Source: Thermohalobaculum sp050330995 (GTDB lineage: Bacteria > Pseudomonadota > Alphaproteobacteria > Rhodobacterales > Rhodobacteraceae). Taken from it: a stretch of DNA of 64,000 nt. Location of the stretch: positions 1 to 64,000 of the forward strand of contig JBHJHI010000019.1 of assembly GCA_050330995.1 (NCBI GenBank), written 5' to 3'. The position numbers and the translations under genes are program-made. Below the pieces are notes generated by a model, which was given only the letters and a program-made list of their open reading frames with translations, ran no database searches and was not told the origin of the DNA. Positions 55,104 through 63,430 of this stretch are shown here, piece by piece. Every line of letters begins with the position of its first letter. The first letter of the stretch is position 1.

Positions 55104-55688
55104 TCACTCTCCCTCGTAGTCGAACAGACTGTCGATATCGGCGAGTCGTGGCTGCTTCGTGTCCTTGTCCGACAGGATCGCCGCGTCGCCGCCGCCGAGC
55201 GGCCCGAGGTTCCAGTCAATGCCGAGCGCCGGGTCGTTCCACAGGATGCCGTGATCGTGCTCGCGCGAGTAGTAGTTGGTGACCTTGTAGATCACCTCGG
55301 TGCCCGGCTCCAACGTGATGAAGCCGTGCGCGAAGCCGATCGGCACCAGGATCTGCTCCCAGCCCTCGGCGCTGAGGCGCGCCGAGACGTGACGCCCGAA
55401 CGTCGGCGAGCCCCTGCGGATGTCGACCGCGACGTCGAGGATCGCGCCCTTGACCACGCGCACGAGCTTGTCCTGCGCGAACGGCGGCGACTGGTAGTGC
55501 AGCCCGCGGATCGTGCCGGCATCGGCCGAGAGCGAGGGGTTGTCCTGCACGAAGTCCAGCTCGATCCCGGCCTCGGCGAAGGCGCGCTTGTTGTAGGTCT
55601 CGGAGAAGAAGCCGCGGTGATCGCCGAACTTGCGCGGCCTGACGATCTTCACGCTCGGTATCTCCAGCGTCTCGACGTGCACGCTCAT
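55104..55688 (-). CDS. rfbC: dTDP-4-dehydrorhamnose 3,5-epimerase family protein
   Basis: This is a 194-residue cupin. KFGDHRGFFSETYNKRAF, then VQDNPSLSADAGTIRGLHYQ with the catalytic His, DVAVDIRRGSPTFG and PIGFAHGFITLEPGTEVIYK with the second active-site block are all as in RmlC. The end (about 175-194) is a little unlike the norm. It lies 4 bp before the SDR gene and leads the cluster rfbC-SDR-rfbD-rfbA. Confidence 0.92.
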   Translation of the reverse strand: MSVHVETLEIPSVKIVRPRKFGDHRGFFSETYNKRAFAEAGIELDFVQDNPSLSADAGTIRGLHYQSPPFAQDKLVRVVKGAILDVAVDIRRGSPTFGRHVSARLSAEGWEQILVPIGFAHGFITLEPGTEVIYKVTNYYSREHDHGILWNDPALGIDWNLGPLGGGDAAILSDKDTKQPRLADIDSLFDYEGE

Positions 55689-55963
55689 CGCGTCCCTCCC
55701 GCGCTCGGCCCCCGCGGTGCATAGCCGCGCCCCGGAGCGTGATCAACGCCCTGCCGCAGGCGCGAAGACGAAAGATCGCGCCCCGCGCGACCCGCGCGCG
55801 ATCGCCCACGCCGGACCGTTCCGGGGGACGGGCAGGGTGGTCGCGCCCCCGCGACGCGGCCGCCTCGGCCCTGTCCCGGGGCGCCGCGACCGCCCTCGCC
55901 CGAGCGCCTCGTCGCGCGCCATGCTCGCCTCGGCCGGAGCCGCCCGTCCCCGGAGAATCGGGG

Positions 55964-57247
55964 ATGCGTCCGGCGGCGGGACGCGCTATCGCCCACGGCA
56001 TGGGCGAAGACGTGGACGTGCTGGTGGTCGGGGCCGGGCCGGCGGGGCTGATGGCGGCCGAGGCGGCCTCTGGCGAGGGCGCGCGCGTGCTCGTCGCCGA
56101 GGCGATGCCCTCGCCCGCGCGCAAGTTCCTGATGGCCGGCAAGTCGGGGCTGAACCTCGCCAAGGACGAGGACGACGCCCGCCATCTCGCCGCCTACGCC
56201 GAGGCGGGGCCGCGCCTCGCGCCGGCGCTCGACGCCTTCGGCCCCCGGGCCGTGGCGGACTGGGCGCGCGGGCTCGGGCAGGCGGTCTTCACCGGCTCAT
56301 CGGGGCGCGTGTTCCCGGTCGCGATGAAGGCCTCGCCGCTGCTTCGCGCCTGGCTCGCCCGGCTCGACGCGCGGGGCGTGACGCTCCGGCGGCGCTGGCG
56401 CTGGGCCGGCTTCGAGGGAGGCGATCCCGCCGGCGGCGCGCGGTTCGAGACGCCGGAGGGCGCGCGCGTCGTCGAGGCGGGCGCGGTGGTGCTGGCGATG
56501 GGCGGCGCGAGCTGGCGCCGGCTCGGCTCCGACGGGGCCTGGGCCGGGCCGCTCGCCGATCTCGGCGTGGCCTGCGCGCCGTTCCGGCCGGCCAACGTCG
56601 GGCTCTCGCGCGCGTGGTCCGGGCACATGGCGGCGCACTACGGCCGGCCGCTGAAGCCGCTGCGGCTGAGCGCCGGCGGCGTCTCGGTCCGCGGCGAGGC
56701 GGTGATCGCCGCCGGGGGGCTCGAGGGCGGCGGGCTCTACCCGCTGTCACGGCCGTTGCGCGAGGGCGCGGGCCTCGTGCTCGACCTCGCGCCCGACCTT
56801 TCGCTCGCCCGCGCGACCGCGCGCCTCGCGCGCCAGCCGTCCAAGCGCTCGGCCGCCGAGCGGCTGCGCCGCGGGCTCGGGCTCGACGCGCCCGCCCGCG
56901 CGCTCGTGGCCGAGGTGGCGCGCCCGCTGCCGGCCGATCCGGGCGCGCTCGCCGCCCTCGTCAAGGCGCTCGCCGTGCCCCACGACGGCCCGCGCCCGAT
57001 CGACGAGGCGATCTCGACCGCGGGCGGCGTCGCCTGGGACGCGCTCGACGACGCGCTGATGCTGCGCCGACTGCCCAGGGTGTTCTGCGCGGGCGAGATG
57101 ATCGACTGGGAGGCGCCGACGGGGGGCTACCTGATCACCGCGAGCCTCGCGACGGGACGCCGGGCCGGCCTCGCCGCGGCGCGTCGGGCGACGGCGTCGC
57201 GGTCCGGTGTCCGATGCCCGCGGCCGTGCGGAGAGCGGGGGGCGTGA
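55964..57247 (+). CDS. TIGR03862/HI0933-type NAD(P)/FAD-dependent flavoprotein
   Basis: This is a 427-residue flavoprotein. The FAD-binding loop is VDVLVVGAGPAGLMAAEAAS; ARKFLMAGKSGLNLAKDED is the hallmark of the HI0933-like family; GSSGRVFPVAMKASPLL and, near the end, CAGEMIDWEAPTGGYLI fix the TIGR03862 branch. The function is unknown. I give ATG 55964 because GGAG stands 8 bases upstream; ATG 56000 in frame starts closer to the conserved fold. The C-terminus carries a short Arg/Cys-rich tail. Confidence 0.87.
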   Translation: MRPAAGRAIAHGMGEDVDVLVVGAGPAGLMAAEAASGEGARVLVAEAMPSPARKFLMAGKSGLNLAKDEDDARHLAAYAEAGPRLAPALDAFGPRAVADWARGLGQAVFTGSSGRVFPVAMKASPLLRAWLARLDARGVTLRRRWRWAGFEGGDPAGGARFETPEGARVVEAGAVVLAMGGASWRRLGSDGAWAGPLADLGVACAPFRPANVGLSRAWSGHMAAHYGRPLKPLRLSAGGVSVRGEAVIAAGGLEGGGLYPLSRPLREGAGLVLDLAPDLSLARATARLARQPSKRSAAERLRRGLGLDAPARALVAEVARPLPADPGALAALVKALAVPHDGPRPIDEAISTAGGVAWDALDDALMLRRLPRVFCAGEMIDWEAPTGGYLITASLATGRRAGLAAARRATASRSGVRCPRPCGERGA

Positions 57248-57397
57248 GATCGCATCGCGCGCCCGGCGCGAGGCCCCCGCCCTGGAATGGGACGCGCGCG
57301 GGGTGCAATTCGGCGCCCGTCAACAAGGCGCCGCGAAGTCGCCCGCATGGGCGCCCATCCGGGACCGGCGGAAGGGGGCGTGAGGGCGGCGACGAGA

Positions 57398-57907
57398 ATG
57401 CGCTGGCGGGAAACATTAGCCTTCCTCGGCGTGACCGGCTTCGTCTCGTTGACGATGTCGGTCGACGCGCGCGACGTCGTGCGCGGGGCGGGGCTCGCGG
57501 CGCCCGCCTACGCCCCGACCGCGCTGGTGTGCGACGAGGTCGAGGCCACGGTCGCGGCGGGCTGGCTCGGCACTGCCCGGCGCGATCCGCTGATCGAGCG
57601 CTACGCCCTCGTCAGCGACCCGATCGAGCTGTGCGCCCGCCCGCCCCACGCGCCGCCCGGCGGGCGCGACCTCGACGCGGGGCGGTGCTACCGGCTGCGC
57701 ACGCTCGGCACCGGCGAGCCGGACGTGGCGCTGTTCTGCGTCGAGCGCTGGCGCGAGCGCCCCGGCCACGGCCTGCCGCGACTGCTCGACTGCGACGGCT
57801 CGGGCCACGCGGTCCTGGCGGTGCCGGACGGGCGCTTCGAGCTGTCGATCGCGCCCGACGACGGGACGCCCCGGCGCGAGAGCGAGGGGACCTGCTCGCC
57901 GCTCTGA
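57398..57907 (+). CDS. exported hypothetical protein
   Basis: The 169-residue product has an N-terminal hydrophobic segment (MRWRETLAFLGVTGFVSLTM) that may be a signal or anchor. The rest is polar with five Cys, probably disulfide-bonded in the periplasm (VCDEV, LCARPP, RCYRL, FCVERW, LDCDGSG). No family is recognised. A GTG at 57380 with GGAAGGGGG just before it is an alternative start. It is rightward after the flavoprotein gene with a 150-bp spacer. Confidence 0.65.
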   Translation: MRWRETLAFLGVTGFVSLTMSVDARDVVRGAGLAAPAYAPTALVCDEVEATVAAGWLGTARRDPLIERYALVSDPIELCARPPHAPPGGRDLDAGRCYRLRTLGTGEPDVALFCVERWRERPGHGLPRLLDCDGSGHAVLAVPDGRFELSIAPDDGTPRRESEGTCSPL

Positions 57908-58001
57908 GGCGGCGCCCGCCCTCGATGGCCCTCTCCGGCCCGACGGGACGCTCGGGCGTCGCGAAGGCGAACGAAGCCAGCGGACGAGGCGACGGTCCCG
58001 A

Positions 58002-58016
58002 CCCGATCGGATCGGG
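58002..58016. terminator. GATC-rich palindrome between convergent genes
   Basis: CCCGATC-G-GATCGGG is a perfect palindrome with a one-base centre in the 181-bp spacer between the convergent exported-protein and iminopeptidase genes. It can fold as a short hairpin on either strand. There is no T-run, so a terminator role is tentative; a protein-binding site is also possible. Confidence 0.35.
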
Positions 58017-58088
58017 CCGCGCGCTCCGGGTTCCTGGATTCTCCGCACGACCGTTCGGGTCTTCCTCCCACGCCGGTCGGAGTGCGCC

Positions 58089-59063
58089 CTAGCGCGCCGC
58101 GTCGGCCAGCCGCTCGGTCGCGCGCAGGAGTTCGGCCGCGATCGAGGGCTCGGAGAGCGCGTGGCCCGCGTCGTCGATCAGCTGCAGCGTCGCGCTCGGC
58201 CAGGCCTCGGCGAGCGCCACGGCCGTCGCCGGCGGGCAGATCATGTCGTAGCGCCCCTGCACGATCACGCCGGGGATGTCCTTCAGCCGGCCCGCCTCAG
58301 CTAGGATCTGGTCGTCGCGCTCCAGCCAGCCGCGATGCCGGAAGTAGTGGCTCTCGATCCGGGCGAAGGCGCGGGCGTAGTTGGCCTCGACGAAGGTCGA
58401 GGGTACCGGGCGCAGCGCGGCGGTGGCGCTCTCCCAGCGCACCCAGGGGCGGGCGTAGCGGATCTGCTCGGTCTCGTCCTCGCCGGTGAGGCGCCTGTGG
58501 TAGGCCGCGATCAGGTCGTCGCGCTCGGCACCGGGGATCGGGGCCATGAACTCGGCCCAGGCCTCGGGGAAGAAGCGCCCGGCGCCGCCGGCGTAGAACC
58601 AGTCGAGCTCGGCCTTCGTCAGCGTGAACACGCCGCGCATCACCAGCGCGCCGACCCGCTCGGGATGCGCCTCGGCGTAGAGCAGCGCCAGCGTCGAGCC
58701 CCAGGAGCCGCCGAACACCAGCGCCCAGGCGTCGATCTTCAGCGCCTCGCGCACCCGCTCGACGTCGGCGACGAGGTCCCAGGTGGTGTTGGCGTGGATC
58801 GAGCCCTGCGGGCGCGAGCGCCCGGCGCCGCGCTGGTCGAACAGCACGATGCGGTAGCGCGCGGGGTCGAAGAAGCGGCGCATGAAGGGCGAGGAGCCCG
58901 AGCCCGGCCCGCCGTGCAGCACCACCACCGCGGGGCCGTCGCGCCGGCCCGAGACCTCGACGTAGAGTTCGTGGCCGTCGCCGACGGCGAGGTGGAAACG
59001 GGTGTGCGGCTCGATCAGCGGGTGCAGGCGGGGGTCGGGCGCGCCGCGCGAGCGTATGTTCAC
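58089..59063 (-). CDS. pip: proline iminopeptidase (alpha/beta hydrolase)
   Basis: The 324-residue product removes N-terminal proline from peptides. VVVLHGGPGSGSSPFMRRFF (oxyanion loop), LFDQRGAGRSRPQG, and FGGSWGSTLALLYAEAHPER with the nucleophile Ser are diagnostic; the catalytic Asp is in QGRYDMICPP and His in DDAGHALSEP. The GTG start at 59063 has GGAGG five bases upstream. It is divergent from ubiG. Confidence 0.93.
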   Translation of the reverse strand: MNIRSRGAPDPRLHPLIEPHTRFHLAVGDGHELYVEVSGRRDGPAVVVLHGGPGSGSSPFMRRFFDPARYRIVLFDQRGAGRSRPQGSIHANTTWDLVADVERVREALKIDAWALVFGGSWGSTLALLYAEAHPERVGALVMRGVFTLTKAELDWFYAGGAGRFFPEAWAEFMAPIPGAERDDLIAAYHRRLTGEDETEQIRYARPWVRWESATAALRPVPSTFVEANYARAFARIESHYFRHRGWLERDDQILAEAGRLKDIPGVIVQGRYDMICPPATAVALAEAWPSATLQLIDDAGHALSEPSIAAELLRATERLADAAR

Positions 59064-59169
59064 GAGACCTCCACGGCACGTCGGAGAGCGGCGTGCGTAC
59101 CCCCGGCGTGGTGCCGGCCGGCCTCGTGGACTAAGTGAAGCATCGGGACCTTGCAAGCGGGGGCGGCGG

Positions 59170-59910
59170 ATGGACGAGCGGCAGGGCGTCGACGCGCGTG
59201 AAGTGGCGAAGTTCGAGGCGCAGGCCGCGACATGGTGGGACCCGTCGGGCCCCTTCGCGGCGCTGCACGCCATGAACCCCTGCCGCCTCGCCTACGCGGT
59301 CGACCAGATCGCGCTCGTGCACGGGCGCGACACGCGGGGCCGTCGCGCCTTCGAGGGGCTGCGGGTGCTCGACGTCGGCTGCGGCGGCGGGCTGATGGCC
59401 GAGCCGATGGCCCGCCTCGGCGCCGAGGTCGTCGCCATCGACGCGGCCGGCGCCAGCCTGCCGGTCGCGCGCGCCCATGCCGAGGGGCAGGGCCGCGCGA
59501 TCGACTACCGCGAGGCGCGGGCCGAGGACCTCGCGGCCGGGGGCGAGCGCTTCGACGCGGTGATGGCCCTCGAGATCGTCGAGCACGTCCCCGAGCCGCA
59601 GGGGTTCCTCGACGCCTGCGCGCGCCTCGTGGCGCCGGGGGGCGTCATGCTGGTCTCGACCATCAGCCGCACGCCGAAGGCCTGGGCGCTCGCGATCGTC
59701 GCGGCCGAGCGCGTGCTCGGCTGGCTGCCCCGCGACACCCACGACTGGCGCCGCTTCGTCACGCCCGAGGAGCTGGCGACCATGCTCTCGGCCGCGGGGC
59801 TGACGCCGGTCGACGCCAAGGGGATGGTGTTCGACCTCGCCGAGCGGGCATGGCGGCTCTCGGCCAGCGATCTCTCGGTGAACTACCTCGCCTGCGCCGA
59901 GCGGCGCTGA
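59170..59910 (+). CDS. ubiG: ubiquinone biosynthesis O-methyltransferase
   Basis: This is a 246-residue SAM-dependent methyltransferase. REVAKFEAQAATWWDPSGPF and HAMNPCRLAY are the UbiG N-terminal signature; LRVLDVGCGGGLMAEPMARL is the SAM loop; MALEIVEHVPEPQGFLDAC is motif II; LPRDTHDWRRFVTPEEL is specific to UbiG. It methylates both hydroxyl positions in ubiquinone synthesis. The start ATG follows GGGGGCGGCGG. Confidence 0.95.
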   Translation: MDERQGVDAREVAKFEAQAATWWDPSGPFAALHAMNPCRLAYAVDQIALVHGRDTRGRRAFEGLRVLDVGCGGGLMAEPMARLGAEVVAIDAAGASLPVARAHAEGQGRAIDYREARAEDLAAGGERFDAVMALEIVEHVPEPQGFLDACARLVAPGGVMLVSTISRTPKAWALAIVAAERVLGWLPRDTHDWRRFVTPEELATMLSAAGLTPVDAKGMVFDLAERAWRLSASDLSVNYLACAERR

Positions 59911-59971
59911 GGCGCGACGACGGCCCGGAGGACCGCCGGAGCGTGCCGCCGCGCGCCCCGTGTCCCGTGTC

Positions 59972-61447
59972 TCAGAGCGCGAAGCCGAAGACGTACGGCC
60001 CGATCAGCAGGAAGGCCGCGACGATCGCGACGACGCCGACGAGGTTGAGCCAGAGCCCGGTGATCGCCATCGCCGGCAGCGTGAGGCCGGGATAGGAGAA
60101 CACGATCGCGTTGGGCGGCGTCGCCACCGGCATCATGAAGGCCATCGACGCGCCGAGCGCCACCGGCACCGTCAGCACCGCCGCGTCGAGCCCGAGGCCG
60201 ACCCCGACCGCGCCGAGGATCGGCAGGAACGTCGCCGTGGACGCCGTGTTCGAGGTGATCTCGGTCAGCGCGACGATCGCGGCGGTGACGACGATCACCA
60301 GCACGACGGTAGAGACCTCGATCGCCGAGACCGCCTCGCCGATCCACTCGGCGAGCCCGGTCTCGGAGAAGCCGTTGGCGAGCGCGAGCCCGCCGCCGAA
60401 CAGCACCAGCACGCCCCAGGGGATACGCTCGGCCGAGGCCCAGTCGAGCGCGGGGCCGCGCTCGCGCGAGAGCGGCACGGCGAACAGCAGAAGCGCCGCG
60501 GCGATCGCGACCACGGTGTCGTCGATCTCGGTGCCGATGGCCGAGCCGATGGGCCGGCGCAGGATCCAGAACGTCGCGGCGAGCAGGAACACGATCCCGA
60601 CCCAGATCTCCGCGCGGTCCATGCGCCCGAGCGCGCGGCGCTCCTCCCCGATCGCCCGCGCCGCGTCGCCGAGGGCGAGCGAGCGCGTGGCGAAGCGGAT
60701 CTGCGTCAGCAGCACCCAGGCGAGCGGCAGCATCACCGCCGCGACCGGCACGCCGAGCAGCATCCAGCGCCAGAAGGTGATCTCGACGTCGTAGTTGTCC
60801 GACAGGAAGCTCGCGAGCAGCGCGTTCGGCGGCGTGCCGATCAGCGTGGCGGTGCCTCCGATCGAGGCGGCGTAGGCGATGCCGAGCATCAGCGCCACGC
60901 CGAAGCGGCGCACCCCCGCCTCGTCCTCGCCGCGCCCGGCGGCGAAGTCGATCACCGAGATGCCGACGGCGTACATCATGATGGAGGTCGCCGTGTTCGA
61001 GATCCACATCGACAGAAAGGCGGTCGCCAGCATGAAGCCGAGCACGATGCGCGAGGGCGTGGTGCCGACCGCCGCCACGATCGCGAGCGCGATGCGCCGA
61101 TGCAGCCCCGTCGCCTGCATCGCGGCTGCCAGCAGGAAGCCGCCGAGGAACAGGAAGATCAGCGGATCGGCGTAGGCCGCTGCCGTGTCGTCGAGCCCGA
61201 CCACGCCGAGGAGCGGCATCAGCACGAGCGGCAGCAGCGCGGTCGCCGAGATGGCGACGGCCTCGGTCAGCCACCAGACCACCATCCAGGCGACGACAGC
61301 GACCATGCGCCAGGCCTCGGGCGGCATGCCCTCGGGGGCGGGCGAGGACAGGATCGCGAGCGCGAGCAGCGGGCCCGCGACGAGCCCCGCGAGCGAGACC
61401 ACGGCGATGCGTCCGCCTCCCGCGTCGTCCTTCGCGTCCTCCGCCAT
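59972..61447 (-). CDS. DASS/SLC13-family sodium:anion symporter
   Basis: The 491-residue product has eleven or so membrane helices. The two SNT motifs of the DASS family are present: SMWISNTATSIMM near the middle of the first half and EITSNTASTATFLPI in the second, and the GGTATLIGTPPNALLASFL loop. Members take up di- or tricarboxylates or sulfate with sodium. The exact substrate cannot be told. It is alone on its strand. Confidence 0.9.
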   Translation of the reverse strand: MAEDAKDDAGGGRIAVVSLAGLVAGPLLALAILSSPAPEGMPPEAWRMVAVVAWMVVWWLTEAVAISATALLPLVLMPLLGVVGLDDTAAAYADPLIFLFLGGFLLAAAMQATGLHRRIALAIVAAVGTTPSRIVLGFMLATAFLSMWISNTATSIMMYAVGISVIDFAAGRGEDEAGVRRFGVALMLGIAYAASIGGTATLIGTPPNALLASFLSDNYDVEITFWRWMLLGVPVAAVMLPLAWVLLTQIRFATRSLALGDAARAIGEERRALGRMDRAEIWVGIVFLLAATFWILRRPIGSAIGTEIDDTVVAIAAALLLFAVPLSRERGPALDWASAERIPWGVLVLFGGGLALANGFSETGLAEWIGEAVSAIEVSTVVLVIVVTAAIVALTEITSNTASTATFLPILGAVGVGLGLDAAVLTVPVALGASMAFMMPVATPPNAIVFSYPGLTLPAMAITGLWLNLVGVVAIVAAFLLIGPYVFGFAL

Positions 61448-61603
61448 CGCCGGTCCTCCCTCGCCGTTTCCGGAGGGGGCAACGTCGCAGCGTGTCGAAA
61501 GCTGCGTCGGTACGCCGCGCACCGGGATCGGGGGTCTTCCGGCGGCGGCCGCCGCCGGCCCGTCGAGGGCGTTCGCGGTCCGCCGATCTTCCCGGAGACC
61601 GCC

Positions 61604-62515
61604 CTACCGCGCCCGCCGGCGCGGGCGCACCAGCGCGATGCCGGCGAACAGAAGCGCCATCGCGAGCCAGACCGTCCAGGCGTGGCGCTCGCCGAGGAAG
61701 ACGAGCCCCGAGACCACGCCGGTGGCGGTGACGACGTAGCCGACCTGGCTCGCGAACACCGCGCCGCCCTCGCCGTTCAGCCAGACGAAGCCGACGTAAG
61801 CCACGATGTTGAGCAGCACCGCAGCCACCAGCGCGGCGAAGGGGGCGCCGAGGTCGTCGGGCGTCGCGTCGAGCCCGCCCAGCGCCACGATCGGCGCGAG
61901 CATGACGGTCGCGGCCCAGAGCAGCCCGCAGCCGGTGACGAAGGCGTCGGCGTCCTCGGGGCGGAAGCGCGCGATCACGATGTTCTCGCTCGCGTAGGAG
62001 AGCGCTACGATCATCGGCAGCACCACCCAGGCGGCCTGTCCGGGCTCGGGCAGGCTGGCCTCCGGCCCGACGATCAAGGCGACGCCGAGCGCACCGAGGC
62101 CGAGGCCCGCGAGGCGGCGCGGCTCGGGGCGGTCGAGGCCTATCGGCAGCGCCAGCGCGAGCGTCATCAAGGGCACGGTCGACAGCGTCAGCGCTTGGAT
62201 GCCGACGGGCAGGTGCTGGATCGCGGTGAAGCTGAGCGAGGCCGGCAGCGCCGTGCCGAGCAGCCCGCAGGCGGCGAAGAAGGCGCAGTGACGCCACGAG
62301 AGCGGTAGCCGGCGGCCGGTGGCGAGAAGCACCGCGGTCGCGACCAGCGCGCCCGCGACCGCCTGCCAGAGCGCGGCGCCGACTGGGTGCAGCCCGCTCG
62401 TCATCGCGATCTTCATGAAGAACTGCGTGAGCCCCCAGGCCGTGCCGATGCCGAGGAGCCCGCCCCAGAGGACGAGCGCGGCCGGGCCGGCCGCGAGCGC
62501 GTGCGGTACGCTCAC
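61604..62515 (-). CDS. EamA/DMT-family transporter
   Basis: The 303-residue product has ten helices in two EamA repeats (TAWGLTQFFMKIAMTSGLHP in the first; AVFASQVGYVVTATGVVSGL and LGERHAWTVWLAMALLFAGI in the second). The substrate is unknown. The GTG start at 62515 overlaps the stop of the transglutaminase gene (GTGA), so the two are coupled, which is an unusual partnership. Confidence 0.87.
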   Translation of the reverse strand: MSVPHALAAGPAALVLWGGLLGIGTAWGLTQFFMKIAMTSGLHPVGAALWQAVAGALVATAVLLATGRRLPLSWRHCAFFAACGLLGTALPASLSFTAIQHLPVGIQALTLSTVPLMTLALALPIGLDRPEPRRLAGLGLGALGVALIVGPEASLPEPGQAAWVVLPMIVALSYASENIVIARFRPEDADAFVTGCGLLWAATVMLAPIVALGGLDATPDDLGAPFAALVAAVLLNIVAYVGFVWLNGEGGAVFASQVGYVVTATGVVSGLVFLGERHAWTVWLAMALLFAGIALVRPRRRAR

Positions 62516-63399
62516 GCCGCCTCCGCGCCGAGCGGGATCACGTCGACGCCGACGCCGAGGCTGTGCGCGCCCGAGCCCACCACGAGGCCCGAGACCGGCG
62601 AGACGTCGCGGAAGTCGCGCCCCCAGGCGAGGGTGACGTGGTCGAGCGCCGGCACGCAGTCGTTGGTCGGGTCGAAATCGCCCCAGCCGAACACCGGGTC
62701 CCAGACCGCGACCCAGGCGTGGCTCGCGTCCGCCCCTTCGAGGCGCGGCTTTCCGGGCGGAGGGATCGTGCGCAGATAGCCCGAGACGTAGCGCGCCGGC
62801 AGGCGGAAGGCGCGCAGGCAGGCCAGCATGACGTGCGCGAAGTCCTGGCACACGCCCGAGCGCGTCTCGAAGCTCTCGCCCGGCATGGTGTCGGCCGCGG
62901 TGACGCCAGGGCTGTACTCGAAATCGGCGTGGATGCGGCCCGTCAGCTCGCGCGCGGCGGCGAGGTAGGAGCGTCCCGGCGTCAGGCTCTCGGCCGCGTA
63001 GGCCGCGATCGCGCCGTCGGGCGCGGTCATCGCCGAGGGATAGGCGAAGGGCGCGGCCTCCATCACCGGCGGCCCGCCGCGTCCGGTCGCCTGCGCGCGC
63101 ACGCTCTCCCAGGGCGCACCGGCCTCGACGATGAAGGGTGAGGGGTCGATGCGCTCGACCAGCGAGGTCGCGGTGATCGCGAGCGCCTCGTGCGTGCGCG
63201 CGACCGTGGCGACGGCCTCGGTGTTGCCGAACAGGTCGACGGCGGTTGTCAGGCTCTCGGGCTGGGGATCGATCGCGATGCGGCTCCCGACCACGCGCTG
63301 GGTGTCGGTGTCACGCGGGGGCAGCCGCAGCAGGTGCTGCGAGAAGGCGGCCGGCTGGGCGTAGCGGTAGGTGGTGACGTGGCGGATCTCGTAGCGCAT
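62512..63399 (-). CDS. transglutaminase-like cysteine peptidase-family protein
   Basis: The 295-residue product begins MRYEIRHVTTYRYAQPAAFS, the usual N-terminal strand pair of bacterial transglutaminase-like proteins. The catalytic Cys is in FETRSGVCQDFAHVMLACLR, the His in EGADASHAWVAVWDP and the Asp in WGDFDPTNDC. It belongs to the gene set with alpha-E and circularly permuted ATP-grasp proteins, thought to make or modify peptides. It lies 31 bp after the alpha-E gene. Confidence 0.92.
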   Translation of the reverse strand: MRYEIRHVTTYRYAQPAAFSQHLLRLPPRDTDTQRVVGSRIAIDPQPESLTTAVDLFGNTEAVATVARTHEALAITATSLVERIDPSPFIVEAGAPWESVRAQATGRGGPPVMEAAPFAYPSAMTAPDGAIAAYAAESLTPGRSYLAAARELTGRIHADFEYSPGVTAADTMPGESFETRSGVCQDFAHVMLACLRAFRLPARYVSGYLRTIPPPGKPRLEGADASHAWVAVWDPVFGWGDFDPTNDCVPALDHVTLAWGRDFRDVSPVSGLVVGSGAHSLGVGVDVIPLGAEAA

Positions 63400-63430
63400 C
63401 GGGGCCTCGGGAGGGTGCCTCGGGGACGGC

